In this document: one piece after another, positions 25,081-34,028 of the stretch
Position numbering within the stretch: the stretch's first letter is position 1
Layout: each line of letters starts with the position of its first letter
From: Gelidibacter salicanalis
GTDB taxonomy: Bacteria; Bacteroidota; Bacteroidia; Flavobacteriales; Flavobacteriaceae
Reading direction: 5' to 3'
Assembly: GCF_007997285.1 (NCBI RefSeq)
Contig: NZ_VORX01000002.1
Span: forward strand, 496,001-560,000
DNA length: 64,000 bases
The notes under the pieces: generated by a model
What the model was told of the DNA's origin: nothing
Seen by the model: only the letters and a program-made list of their open reading frames with translations
Databases searched by the model: none
Position numbers and translations under genes: made by a program

Positions 25081-25884
25081 ATGGATACAAATGATCATTA
25101 TTTCAACACCAATAGAGATACGTGGAACACCAAAGTGGGTGTTCACGCTGAAAGTGACATGTATAATATGGAAGCTTTCAAAAGCGGTATATCGTCATTA
25201 ATGCCTTATGAATTGGAAGCGCTTGCCGATGTTAATGGAAAAACCTTGCTGCACTTGCAGTGTCATTTTGGGCAAGATACCTTGAGTTGGAGTAGGATGG
25301 GAGCAAAGTGCGTGGGTGTCGATTTGAGCGATAAAGGCATTGTCTTAGCGCAGCAGCTCAATGAAGAACTACAACTTGATGCCAAGTTTGTGTGTTGCAA
25401 TGTTCTGGAAACCTCTAAACACATTGCTGAAACTTTTGATATTGTCTTCACAAGCTATGGCGTCATTGGTTGGTTGCCCGATTTAAATCCTTGGGGACGA
25501 ATGATTGCAGAGCGCTTAAAGCCAGGAGGCATCTTCTTTATGGCCGAGTTTCACCCAATTGTGTGGATGTTCGATTATTTGGATGGCAAACCTAAGCTGC
25601 AGTATGGGTATATGCAGGAGGATGCTATTTACGAAGCCTATGAAGGTACCTATGCAAATCCGAATTCAAAAATGAAGAGTAAGGAATATGGTTGGAATCA
25701 TGGATTGGGCGAAGTGGTGTCTGCATTATCAGAAGCAGGATTGCATATTGAATATCTCAAAGAACATGATGAAAGTCCGTACAATGTATTTCCCGATTTA
25801 GTAGAAACTGATTCAGGAATGTTTGTAACAAAGGACAAGCTGTATCCTTTGATTTTTACCTTGAAAGCAAGCAAAGAGGCATAA
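25081..25884 (+). CDS. Class I SAM-dependent methyltransferase
   Basis: A 267-residue methyltransferase with motif I LLHLQCHFGQDTL (about 56-68; HFGQD in place of GxGxG), the acidic strand end CVGVDLSDKG, and motif GIFFMAEFHP after the KPGG turn. This LQCHFGQD type is a common Bacteroidota and proteobacterial subfamily of unknown substrate. The ATG start is preceded by TATATTTA, one base off the -7 consensus. It stands alone; the following hairpin serves mainly the convergent msrA. Confidence 0.83.
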   Translation: MDTNDHYFNTNRDTWNTKVGVHAESDMYNMEAFKSGISSLMPYELEALADVNGKTLLHLQCHFGQDTLSWSRMGAKCVGVDLSDKGIVLAQQLNEELQLDAKFVCCNVLETSKHIAETFDIVFTSYGVIGWLPDLNPWGRMIAERLKPGGIFFMAEFHPIVWMFDYLDGKPKLQYGYMQEDAIYEAYEGTYANPNSKMKSKEYGWNHGLGEVVSALSEAGLHIEYLKEHDESPYNVFPDLVETDSGMFVTKDKLYPLIFTLKASKEA

Positions 25885-25918
25885 AAAAACCTCACAGGTT
25901 TTGAAAACCTTTGAGGTT
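25883..25918 (-). terminator. Hairpin terminator between the methyltransferase and msrA
   Basis: AACCTCA/TGAGGTT with an inner AGG/CCT pair. On the minus strand it ends in seven T residues, so it should terminate msrA; on the + strand there is no T run. Confidence 0.75.
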
Positions 25919-25951
25919 GAAATCATATTATTAAGAGGATTTGACTAGATC

Positions 25952-26602
25952 TTATTGCTTAATCAACTCTGGAAATTTAGCTTTAAAACGTTCATATCTA
26001 GGGATGGATACGTTTTGAATATATGGATTTTGTGGATTGTGTTTTTCGTAATCTTGATGGTAGTCTTCTGCAATCCAAAATTTCTGAAACGGATACACTT
26101 CCGCAGCCACTTTTTGATTCAATTTTTTAGCCAAGGCCGCTTTCTTCTCATTAATTATTTTTTTTTGAGCATCATTCTGATAAAAAATAATAGAGCGGTA
26201 CTGTGACCCTCTGTCGCCACCTTGCCCATTGACTTGTGTCGGATTTTGAGATCCAAAATACACATCCACTAACGTCGCAAAACTCACCACATTCGGATCG
26301 TAAGTAACTTCTACAGCTTCTGCGTGCCCTGTTCGGCCTGTGTTACTTGACTCGTAGGTAGGATTCTTAGTATGGCCTCCAGCATAGCCGCTGATTACTT
26401 CATCAACACCGTTTACATGTTCATAGATGTTTTCAACACACCAAAAACAGCCACTTGCAAAATAGGCTTTGGCTTTGCCATTAAGCATGGCAACTTCAAC
26501 AGGATCGGCATTTGTAACTGCGTCTTGTTTTGGACTATTTTGAGCCGTGTTTTGACAGCTAAATAAGACGATAAGTGATAGGGATAAAAGTATAGATTTC
26601 AT
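25952..26602 (-). CDS. msrA: Peptide methionine sulfoxide reductase MsrA, lipoprotein form
   Basis: Reduces methionine-S-sulfoxide in proteins. The catalytic motif is G51-C52-F-W-C55; YAGGHTKNPTYE and HAEAVEVTYDP follow as usual. A signal peptide with lipobox LFSC (Cys16) makes it a lipoprotein, so it protects envelope proteins rather than cytoplasmic ones. The usual resolving cysteines near the C-terminus are absent, so C55 may resolve. Total length 216 is normal once the leader is counted. Monocistronic. Confidence 0.96.
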   Translation of the reverse strand: MKSILLSLSLIVLFSCQNTAQNSPKQDAVTNADPVEVAMLNGKAKAYFASGCFWCVENIYEHVNGVDEVISGYAGGHTKNPTYESSNTGRTGHAEAVEVTYDPNVVSFATLVDVYFGSQNPTQVNGQGGDRGSQYRSIIFYQNDAQKKIINEKKAALAKKLNQKVAAEVYPFQKFWIAEDYHQDYEKHNPQNPYIQNVSIPRYERFKAKFPELIKQ

Positions 26603-26670
26603 TGGAACTATTTTATAGGTAGTCGCTAAGTTATTTAAAACCTTAGTCTCATACTGTGAAAGTTATCCCA

Positions 26671-26706
26671 AAAAAAAAAGCCTTCACAGATCTTGTAAAG
26701 GCTTTT
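26671..26706 (-). terminator. Terminator of the nif3-like/coiled-coil operon
   Basis: AAAAGCCTTCAC pairs with GTAAAGGCTTTT; on the minus strand it is followed by about ten T residues. Confidence 0.85.
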
Positions 26707-26726
26707 AAATATATAGAGGAAGTTGT

Positions 26727-27509
26727 TTAGCTCAATTTAGCGAACAATTTTTCCATTTTCTCTTTTTGCTCTTCAGCTAATTGTGCATCAACCAAAATAC
26801 GACCACTATGCTCATCTGTAATTACTTTCTTACGAGAAGCAATCTCTACTTGAACTTGTGGTGGAATAGTGAAGAAAGAACCACCTGAGGCACCTCTTTC
26901 AATAGCAACAACTGCTAAGCCATTCTTTACATTTGCTCTAATTCTGCGATATGCATTCACCAAACGCTCATCGATAGTGTCTTGATACTCCTCAGATTTT
27001 TTAATTAAAGCTGTTTCTTCTTTTTCAGTTTCAGAAAGGATAGCATTCAATTCACTTTTCTTGTGTTTTAAATGCGCTTGACGGTCTTTTAAACGGTCTT
27101 TAGTTTCAGAAATAATCTCTTTTTTCTGCTCAATTTGTACTTTGAATTCTTTAATGTGCTTTTCAGCCAATTCTATTTCTAATTCCTGAAATTCCATTTC
27201 CTTGGTAATAGAATTGAATTCTCTGTTATTTCTAACATTTTCTTGCTGTTCAGCGTATTTTTTAATCAACGATTTAGCCTCTTCAATCAAATTCTTTTTT
27301 GATTTGATTTCGTCGTCAACTAGTGCTAAGCCACCGTTTAATTTTTCAAGTCTAGTATTAAGTCCTTCAACTTCATCTTCTAAATCTCTTACTTCTAAAG
27401 GAAGTTCCCCTCGAATATTTCTGATTTCGTCAACTCTTGAATCAATTAGTTGTAAATCATACAACGCTCTTAATCGGTCTTCAACAGAAAGTTCAGCTTT
27501 TTTTGCCAT
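26727..27509 (-). CDS. Zinc-ribbon family (CT398-like) coiled-coil protein lacking its zinc ligands
   Basis: A 260-residue protein with a long antiparallel coiled coil (about 30-190) and a C-terminal domain of the C4-type zinc ribbon family. The family normally has two Cys-x2-Cys pairs; here the four positions are S208, S211 (GASGGS) and D232, S235 (TDEHSG), while the surrounding IPPQVQVEI and GRILVD residues are conserved. Metal binding there should be lost. Cotranscribed with the Nif3 homologue (2 bp apart), a pairing seen across bacteria. Relatives have been linked to RNA and sigma-54 functions in Chlamydia; the role here is unknown. Confidence 0.88.
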   Translation of the reverse strand: MAKKAELSVEDRLRALYDLQLIDSRVDEIRNIRGELPLEVRDLEDEVEGLNTRLEKLNGGLALVDDEIKSKKNLIEEAKSLIKKYAEQQENVRNNREFNSITKEMEFQELEIELAEKHIKEFKVQIEQKKEIISETKDRLKDRQAHLKHKKSELNAILSETEKEETALIKKSEEYQDTIDERLVNAYRRIRANVKNGLAVVAIERGASGGSFFTIPPQVQVEIASRKKVITDEHSGRILVDAQLAEEQKEKMEKLFAKLS

Positions 27510-27511
27510 AA

Positions 27512-28606
27512 TTATAAATACTTTACAGGATTGGTGTTTATCGTCGATAAAACGACTGCAAAATTAGTAATTTTTTTTGATAGATAGTCAGCTAAATAGG
27601 TTTTTGTGAACTGTTCACTTTCATAATGTCCTATATCTGCTAAAATTATTTGATTTTCTGCAGAAAAAAAGTCATGATATTTAAGATCTGCGGTAATATA
27701 AACATCTGCCTGTGCCGCCTTCGCAGCAGCAATGCCAAAACTGCCCGACCCCCCAAGCACAGCTATCCGTTGCACTTTATCGGTATGGAGTTGTGAATGT
27801 CTGATGCAAAAGACTTTCATTTTTTCTTTTACAAACAGTAGAAAATCGTTAGTAGCCATTGCTTCATGTAAGTCTCCTACCATACCAATCCCAATGTGTT
27901 GGTTGTAATTGTCTAAGGTGGTCACTTCAAAAGCAACTTCCTCATAAGGATGATGCTCCTTAAGCGCTTTTAATAGTGCTTTTTCTAAATGTTTTTGGAA
28001 GGTTACAGAAATTTGAGTTTCATCTTCCTGGCGGTATTCAAAACGCTCCCCAACTTTTGGGTCTGATGCTTCATTACCTCTAAACGTGCCAACACCTTCC
28101 GTGTTAAAACTGCAATCATCATAATTTCCTATTTGACCAGCACCAGCTTTAAAGAGCTCCGCACGTAAACCGTCAGCATTGGCTTGGGGGACGTAGGTGG
28201 TCAGTTTTTTAATGGTCCCTTTTTGCGGTAAGAGTATTTTCTTATTTTCTAGGCCCAAGGTATTGCAGATAATGTCATTCACGCCTTGTAGCGCATTGTC
28301 TAAAGCGGTATGAATGGCGAAAATGGCAATATCATGCTTAATCGCCTTCAAAACAACACGTTCCACATAGCTGTTACCGTTCAACTTTTTTAAACCTTTA
28401 AAGATGATCGGATGAAAACTGACAATTAAATTGCAGTTTTTTTCAATAGCTTCGTCAACAACATCTTCTAAGGTGTCCAAAGTGACCAAAACACCCTTAA
28501 GTTCATTATTTTTGTCGCCCACCAACAACCCTACATTGTCAAACTCTTCAGCATATGCTAAAGGTGCTAACTTTTCGAGATGATCAATGACCTCTTGGAT
28601 AATCAT
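27512..28606 (-). CDS. Nif3-like dinuclear metal centre protein (YqfO/YbgI family)
   Basis: A Nif3 family protein of 364 residues with the inserted PII-like domain of the long (YqfO) form. Metal ligands appear in FHPIIFKG and FAIHTALDN in the first half and DIGHYESE near the end; the NNVGLLVG-type NVGLLVGD start motif is present. The ATG at 28606 (MIIQEVIDHL) is preferred over one at 28630 that lies next to the -7 box. A role in GTP cyclohydrolase-like or metal chemistry is debated; it is first in a two-gene operon with the zinc-ribbon family protein and divergent from lpxK. Confidence 0.92.
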   Translation of the reverse strand: MIIQEVIDHLEKLAPLAYAEEFDNVGLLVGDKNNELKGVLVTLDTLEDVVDEAIEKNCNLIVSFHPIIFKGLKKLNGNSYVERVVLKAIKHDIAIFAIHTALDNALQGVNDIICNTLGLENKKILLPQKGTIKKLTTYVPQANADGLRAELFKAGAGQIGNYDDCSFNTEGVGTFRGNEASDPKVGERFEYRQEDETQISVTFQKHLEKALLKALKEHHPYEEVAFEVTTLDNYNQHIGIGMVGDLHEAMATNDFLLFVKEKMKVFCIRHSQLHTDKVQRIAVLGGSGSFGIAAAKAAQADVYITADLKYHDFFSAENQIILADIGHYESEQFTKTYLADYLSKKITNFAVVLSTINTNPVKYL

Positions 28607-28632
28607 ATGTTTTTTTGGTTTTAGGTTCAAAG

Positions 28633-28640
28633 CAAAGATA
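28633..28640 (-). promoter_or_regulatory. Predicted -7 box (TATCTTTG) for the nif3-like gene
   Basis: Exact TAnnTTTG match on the minus strand, 27 bp before the chosen start. It lies in the 55-bp divergent gap with lpxK. Confidence 0.5.
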
Positions 28641-28661
28641 AAATATTATATTTTCGTTCTG

Positions 28662-29666
28662 ATGAAATTACTTAGGTATCTCCTTATTCCGGTCGTTCCC
28701 ATATACTATGGGGTTACTTGGTTACGCAATAAATTATATGACTTGGGTATAAAAAAGTCTACCGCTTATCACTTTCCCGTCATCTGTGTGGGGAATTTAA
28801 GTGTTGGTGGCACGGGTAAAACGCCCATGATTGAGTATTTAATTCGGCTTTTACATTCGGAATTTCAACTTGCCACGCTGAGTAGAGGCTATAAAAGACA
28901 AACAAAGGGTTTTATTATTGCAGATCATACGGCCACAGCGAACAGTATTGGCGATGAACCTTTTCAATTTTACCAAAAATTTGATGACGTAATTGTGAGT
29001 GTAGACGCAAATCGGGTGCACGGTATTTCTCAACTAACCGCATTGCAAAATCCTCCAGAAGTTATTTTATTAGATGATGCTTTTCAGCACAGAAAGGTGC
29101 GTGCTGGTTTCAATATTTTGTTGACGCCTTATGATGATCTTTATGTAGATGATATATTGTTGCCTACGGGGAATTTAAGGGAACCCCAGCGAGGTGCACA
29201 GCGTGCTGACATCATTGTAGTAACCAAATGTCCAGAAACGCTCTCAAATCAACGAAAAGAAGAAATTACCAATCGCATACAACCCTTAGCACATCAGGAG
29301 GTGTTTTTTGCAAGTATTGCTTATTCGAGCACATTAAAAAACGCCAACGAGACGATTGCTTTGTCCACGCTTAAGAATGAAAAATTTACTTTGGTGACTG
29401 GAATAGCCAATCCGAAACCATTACTTTCTTACTTACAGGAGCGAGGACTTGAATTTGAGCATTTAAAATTTAAGGACCATCACGAGTTTAGCAGTAGTGA
29501 ACTAGACAATTTGAAAACGAGAGGTCTTATAGTTACTACGGAAAAGGACATGGTACGGTTGGCACCTCATTTTACTCAAGCTGAAAAACTATATTATTTG
29601 CCTATTGAAATGAAAGTGAATAGACCAGTAGATTTTGATCAACTTATCCTTGGCTTTGTCAAATAG
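28662..29666 (+). CDS. lpxK: Tetraacyldisaccharide 4'-kinase
   Basis: Phosphorylates the 4' position of the lipid A precursor disaccharide at the inner membrane. The ATG at 28662 (MKLLRYLLIP) gives 334 residues and a normal N-terminal membrane-associating helix; earlier in-frame codons overlap the nif3-like gene. The Walker A is GGTGKTP (49-55), preceded by VGNLSVG, and the LSRGYKR and LDDAFQHRKV motifs of LpxK follow. The 3' end overlaps the histidine kinase gene (convergent) by 8 bp. Confidence 0.96.
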   Translation: MKLLRYLLIPVVPIYYGVTWLRNKLYDLGIKKSTAYHFPVICVGNLSVGGTGKTPMIEYLIRLLHSEFQLATLSRGYKRQTKGFIIADHTATANSIGDEPFQFYQKFDDVIVSVDANRVHGISQLTALQNPPEVILLDDAFQHRKVRAGFNILLTPYDDLYVDDILLPTGNLREPQRGAQRADIIVVTKCPETLSNQRKEEITNRIQPLAHQEVFFASIAYSSTLKNANETIALSTLKNEKFTLVTGIANPKPLLSYLQERGLEFEHLKFKDHHEFSSSELDNLKTRGLIVTTEKDMVRLAPHFTQAEKLYYLPIEMKVNRPVDFDQLILGFVK

Positions 29667-31890
29667 AAGCGGATGACTTTTGATTGATTTTTAACGCATT
29701 GTACAATTTCTTTTCGAAATCGTCTTGTTTAAAAGGTTTGGAGATAATGTCATCAAAGCCCGCTTCATCAAATTCGTGCATTTTGTCTTCGATGGTGACT
29801 GCTGTTAATGCGAAAATTGTCAATTCCTTATCAAATGTTCTGATAATCTTAGTGGCTTCAAGACCACTGATTCCAGGCATATGAATGTCCATGAGTACGA
29901 CATCATAGTGTACCTCCTTAACGCGCTCCACCGCATCTTCCCCATTCTCTACAACATCGCAATAGAGATTCATTTTGTTTAGAATCTTCCGGGTTATCAT
30001 TTGATTGATCTTGTTATCTTCAACAACCAAAATTTTGATATTTGTCAAGTCCAAAGTATTAATTTTGTTAAGTTGTTTAGGTTTTTCACTTATAGTTGGC
30101 TCTGGAGCGTAGGTCATAGGAATTTCAAAGAAAAAGCTCGAGCCTTTTCCGAGCTCACTTTTTAAATAAATTTTACCTTTTAAGATTTCAATTAGCCCTT
30201 TAACTATGGACAAGCCTAAACCAGTGCCGCCGTATTTTCTATTAATTTGGATGGAGCCTTGGGAGAAACTTTCAAACATATGTTCTTGTTTCTCTTTTGT
30301 AATTCCAATGCCGTTGTCTTGAATTTCGAATCTTACGGTATAGGTGTTGTTTTCTTGATTTATCTTTTTCAATTTCACCCAGATATCACCATCCTTAGTA
30401 AACTTGATGGCGTTACCCACAAGATTGATTAAAATTTGGGATATCTTGAGTTGGTCAGCCGTAAATGTAGTTGGCAGGTCATTGTCATATTCATAATGCA
30501 ATTTGGTATGGTTATCTATTGCCGAGTTACTCAATGCTGAAAGGACATTTTCAACTTTTTTCTTGAGATTGAACACTTCCGGATCCAATTCCACTTTATT
30601 CGCTTCAATTTTGTTGATTTGAAGAATATCATTTATAAAGGTCAATAAATAGTCCCCAGAAAATTTTAAGGATCTTAAATGCGGAATCTGATCCGGTTTA
30701 GGATCTTCGTCCAAGAGCATGTTCGTTAAGCCTGTTACGGCATATAATGGTGTTCTAAGTTCGTGAGTTACGGTAGACAAAAAGTTGGCCTTGGTTTTGG
30801 AAGCAAGTTCTGCTTTTTCTTTTGCAACAATAAGTTCATCATTTTTTTTATGAAGCATGTTGTTGGTCTTGAGTCTGATATTATTGTTTTTATACAAGGA
30901 TAAGGTAAGGAGAGACAAAATGGTAATCAGGGCAATACTTAAGATAGTGGTAATCCTGGTTAAATTGTTGGAAGCATCAGCCTCTTCCAACTTAATTTCC
31001 ATTTGTTTACGCTCAGAATCTTTATAATCATTAATAAACTGTGCTTTTTTTTCTGGAGAAAGGTTTTTGCGCTTAATATCCATCAAAGCATCTGACAGTT
31101 GAAGATGTTTTCTTAAATATTCAACGGAAAGTTTATAGTTACCATTGCTTTCATAAATATCACTTAAGGTTAAATAACTATCATTAATGTATTCCGGTAT
31201 GTTATTCTTTTCGGCTAATTCCATACCTTCTTTCGCCATAGACAGAGCTAATTCATCATTTCCCATGGCTTGGTAAACTTTTCCGCTGTTGATGAAAGCG
31301 CTGCTTAAAACACCCATCTGATCGTGTTTTTTAGCAAGGATGATGGTTTTTTCGAGCTTTGATTTGGCGGTTTTGTAATCTTCTAGCGCAATGTAAACCT
31401 TAGCTTCGTTCAAATTAACGTCTGAAATATAGCGTTCTAATCCTTCTTCTTCAAATTTAGTGCGGGCAGAGTTGAAGTAATCCAGGGCGATTTGATATTC
31501 CTTTTTACTGCTGTGCAAAATGCCTCTAAGATTGTAGGTAGTGGCTAAATTTAAATAATCATTTGTTTCCCGTTGCAGTTCAGCAGCTTTCGTTAAAGAA
31601 ACTAATGCATTTTCTGGCTCCTCTATAATAAACTGCATCTTAGCAATTTGCGTATAAATACTGCCTTCAGTTTTTTTGTCCGCAATTTTGTGGGCAATGA
31701 CCAAAGCTTTATCTAAATTGTCCTTAGCGTTGTAATATTCCCCCCGTTCCATTTCAAAACCAGATTGAGTAATGTAATTTTGAACTCGCATTTTAAGAAC
31801 CTCTGCATCTTCATCAGCAGCGTTTTGTGAGAATAACGTTACAGATAGGAGGATAAGAAAAGCAACTATATAATACTTTGGTTGGGACAT
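29659..31890 (-). CDS. TPR-containing hybrid sensor histidine kinase/response regulator
   Basis: A 743-residue membrane sensor: signal peptide (1-22), about six tetratricopeptide repeats in the periplasm (about 40-270), one transmembrane helix (312-333), a HisKA domain with phosphorylated H377 (STVTHELRTPL), an HATPase domain with N493 (LVGNAIKF), DNGIGI and GGTGLGLSI boxes, and a receiver domain (618-735) with D668 (VLMDIHMPG) and K718 (SKPF). There is no output domain, so it must pass phosphate to an unlinked phosphotransfer protein. No partner lies next to it. A -7 box directly upstream suggests its own promoter. Confidence 0.94.
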   Translation of the reverse strand: MSQPKYYIVAFLILLSVTLFSQNAADEDAEVLKMRVQNYITQSGFEMERGEYYNAKDNLDKALVIAHKIADKKTEGSIYTQIAKMQFIIEEPENALVSLTKAAELQRETNDYLNLATTYNLRGILHSSKKEYQIALDYFNSARTKFEEEGLERYISDVNLNEAKVYIALEDYKTAKSKLEKTIILAKKHDQMGVLSSAFINSGKVYQAMGNDELALSMAKEGMELAEKNNIPEYINDSYLTLSDIYESNGNYKLSVEYLRKHLQLSDALMDIKRKNLSPEKKAQFINDYKDSERKQMEIKLEEADASNNLTRITTILSIALITILSLLTLSLYKNNNIRLKTNNMLHKKNDELIVAKEKAELASKTKANFLSTVTHELRTPLYAVTGLTNMLLDEDPKPDQIPHLRSLKFSGDYLLTFINDILQINKIEANKVELDPEVFNLKKKVENVLSALSNSAIDNHTKLHYEYDNDLPTTFTADQLKISQILINLVGNAIKFTKDGDIWVKLKKINQENNTYTVRFEIQDNGIGITKEKQEHMFESFSQGSIQINRKYGGTGLGLSIVKGLIEILKGKIYLKSELGKGSSFFFEIPMTYAPEPTISEKPKQLNKINTLDLTNIKILVVEDNKINQMITRKILNKMNLYCDVVENGEDAVERVKEVHYDVVLMDIHMPGISGLEATKIIRTFDKELTIFALTAVTIEDKMHEFDEAGFDDIISKPFKQDDFEKKLYNALKINQKSSASI

Positions 31891-31911
31891 TTTTGGTCAC
31901 TTTATGGAAAA

Positions 31912-31919
31912 CAAATATA
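31912..31919 (-). promoter_or_regulatory. Predicted -7 box (TATATTTG) for the hybrid kinase
   Basis: Exact TAnnTTTG match on the minus strand in the 30-bp gap after the gap gene, 21 bp before the kinase ATG. Confidence 0.45.
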
Positions 31920-31920
31920 A

Positions 31921-32937
31921 TTATTTATTCGATAAAAGTGTGGTTTTCATCGTTATATTGCTGATTAAATCTAGAATTCTGCTAGAATATCCAGTTTCGT
32001 TATCGTACCATCCAACAATTTTTATCATATTACCAATCACAGATGTCATCTGCGAATCAAAAATGCAGGAATGAGGATTGCCCACAATGTCAATTGAAAC
32101 TATAGGATCTTCCGTGTATTCCAATATATTTTTCAAATATGTTTCGGAGGCCTCTTTAAAAGCTTGGTTAATGTCTTCAATGGATACTGTCTTTTCCACA
32201 TTTAGAGTGATGTCTGTCAAAGATCCATTGGGCACAGGAACTCTGATGCCACACCCACCAATCACATCGTTGAGTTTTGGGAAGATTTTAGTTAGGGCTT
32301 TGGCGGCACCGGTTGTAGTTGGGACGATAGATTGTCCTGCTGCCCGTGCCCGTCTTAAGTCCTTATGGGGTTGATCATGTAAGCTCTGATCTGTAGTATA
32401 CGAATGCACCGTGGTGATATAGGCCTGTTTGATGCCACATAAGTCATTAATGACGGCAATCATTGGTGCAGCGTTATTTGTGGTACATGAAGCGTTAGAA
32501 ATGATGGTTTCATCACCATTCAGAATCCCGTCATTTACACCCAAAACAATGGTTTTAATGTCGTCATCAACAGGAGGCACGGATAAGATGACTTTTTTAG
32601 CCCCGTTTTTAATGTGATGTTCTAAAGCGGCGCTGGTTTTAAATTTTCCGGTAGCTTCAATTACAAAATCAACTTTATAAGGTTTCCAGTCTATGTTTTC
32701 AATGTCTTTAGAGTTCAATAAAGGAATCTGTTGATCTTCAAAAATTAAATGATGCTCGTCAAAAGAAAGCTTGGATTTTAATACACCGTGGATGCTGTCG
32801 TATTTTAACAGATGACTTAGGGTACGTGCATCCGCCAAATCGTTTATGGCCACCACATGCATGTCATCACGGTCTTGGATAAGTCGGAACACACGACGGC
32901 CAATACGTCCAAATCCATTAATCGCTACTCTAATCAT
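31921..32937 (-). CDS. gap: Type I glyceraldehyde-3-phosphate dehydrogenase
   Basis: NAD-dependent oxidation of glyceraldehyde-3-phosphate in central metabolism. Catalytic C151 (SNASCTTN) and H178 (TTVHSYT) are present, with D33 (AINDL) favouring NAD over NADP, and the family end motif WYDNETGYSSR. Length 338 is normal. The ATG overlaps the lipA stop by one base (TAATG), so translation is probably coupled. Whether it is the only GAPDH in the genome cannot be told; flavobacteria often have two. Confidence 0.95.
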   Translation of the reverse strand: MIRVAINGFGRIGRRVFRLIQDRDDMHVVAINDLADARTLSHLLKYDSIHGVLKSKLSFDEHHLIFEDQQIPLLNSKDIENIDWKPYKVDFVIEATGKFKTSAALEHHIKNGAKKVILSVPPVDDDIKTIVLGVNDGILNGDETIISNASCTTNNAAPMIAVINDLCGIKQAYITTVHSYTTDQSLHDQPHKDLRRARAAGQSIVPTTTGAAKALTKIFPKLNDVIGGCGIRVPVPNGSLTDITLNVEKTVSIEDINQAFKEASETYLKNILEYTEDPIVSIDIVGNPHSCIFDSQMTSVIGNMIKIVGWYDNETGYSSRILDLISNITMKTTLLSNK

Positions 32938-33815
32938 TAATTGATATGTTTTTGAGCTTTATAGGATGATCGCACTAAAGCACTACTTTCCACATGTCTA
33001 AACCCAAGGTCTAGTCCAATCTCTTCATATTCCTTAAACTGATCAGGAAGTATAAATTGTTTTACTGGGAGATGCTTCTTACTCGGTTGTAGGTATTGCC
33101 CAATGGTCACCACATCGACATTATGTGCTCTTAAATCGTGAAGTGTTTCAATAACTTCTTCTCGTTTTTCGCCAAGACCTAACATGATGCCAGATTTTGT
33201 ACGTCGTTGCCCTTGGTCTTTTAAATACTTAAGTACGCCTAAACTGCGGTCGTATTTCGCTTGGATTCTGACTTCTCGGGTCAATCGTCTGACCGTTTCG
33301 ATATTGTGAGAGACCACTTCAGGCGCTACACCAATAATTCTGTCAATATGTTGCTCGATACCTTGAAAATCGGGGATCAGCGTTTCTAAGGTTGTTTCAG
33401 GATTCATACGGCGGACAGCCTTCACTGTTTCAGCCCACATGATGCTTCCCATATCTTTTATATCGTCGCGATCAACACTCGTTAATACGGCGTGTTTAAT
33501 GCCCATTAGCTTAATGGAGCGCGCTACTTTTTCAGGTTCATCCCAATCTAAAACTTCAGGACGACCTGTCTTAACGCCGCAAAAACCGCAAGACCGGGTA
33601 CAGATATTTCCAAGAATCATAAACGTTGCCGTTCCTTCACCCCAACATTCGCCCATATTAGGACAGCTCCCCGAGGTGCATATCGTATTTAAACTGTATT
33701 TATCCACCAAGGTGCGAAGCTCTGTGTATTTTTTACCAGTAGGTAATTTTACTCGGAGCCATTTGGGTTTAGGTTGGCGTTCTGGGATTACTTTTGAAAT
33801 GGTTTCTGTACTCAT
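32937..33815 (-). CDS. lipA: Lipoyl synthase
   Basis: A radical SAM enzyme that inserts two sulfurs into protein-bound octanoyl groups. Both iron-sulfur motifs are seen: the auxiliary cluster C46, C51, C57 ([12 protein letters not shown]) and the radical SAM C72-x3-C76-x2-C79 (CTRSCGFC), plus the C-terminal ALVRSSYKA serine that binds the auxiliary cluster. The ATG at 33815 (MSTETISK) is chosen; an earlier in-frame TTG at 33839 lies on the -7 box. Translationally coupled to gap. Confidence 0.96.
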   Translation of the reverse strand: MSTETISKVIPERQPKPKWLRVKLPTGKKYTELRTLVDKYSLNTICTSGSCPNMGECWGEGTATFMILGNICTRSCGFCGVKTGRPEVLDWDEPEKVARSIKLMGIKHAVLTSVDRDDIKDMGSIMWAETVKAVRRMNPETTLETLIPDFQGIEQHIDRIIGVAPEVVSHNIETVRRLTREVRIQAKYDRSLGVLKYLKDQGQRRTKSGIMLGLGEKREEVIETLHDLRAHNVDVVTIGQYLQPSKKHLPVKQFILPDQFKEYEEIGLDLGFRHVESSALVRSSYKAQKHIN

Positions 33816-33836
33816 AGATTCGGAAATTTTCAATGA

Positions 33837-33844
33837 CAAATATA
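33837..33844 (-). promoter_or_regulatory. Predicted -7 box (TATATTTG) for lipA-gap
   Basis: Exact TAnnTTTG match on the minus strand, 22 bp before the chosen lipA ATG. Confidence 0.5.
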
Positions 33845-33898
33845 CAAAGTATAATCGTAAAACTATAGGGTAGCAGGCGCAGATCCTACTGGCTAAAA

Positions 33899-34021
33899 AT
33901 GCGGTTTAAAATGCTGATTGCGCATTTGAGTGACCACAATTCACTAGAATATATTAAGCATTTAGTACAGAAGGATGTGATTAAACATGTAATGATACCG
34001 TTTGGACATACAGTATGTTAA
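33899..34021 (+). CDS. Doubtful 40-codon open frame
   Basis: An ATG-started frame encoding [20 protein letters not shown]-like sequence with balanced composition lies alone between lipA and the ECF sigma gene. It has no clear promoter box and I recognise no family. It could be a gene remnant or chance. Confidence 0.15.
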   Translation: MRFKMLIAHLSDHNSLEYIKHLVQKDVIKHVMIPFGHTVC

Positions 34022-34028
34022 CGAGTAA

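Noticed and set aside
27202-27567. A 121-codon serine-rich frame antisense to the coiled-coil gene
   Set aside because: The Ser/Leu-rich composition is what the antisense strand of a Lys/Glu-rich coiled coil produces.
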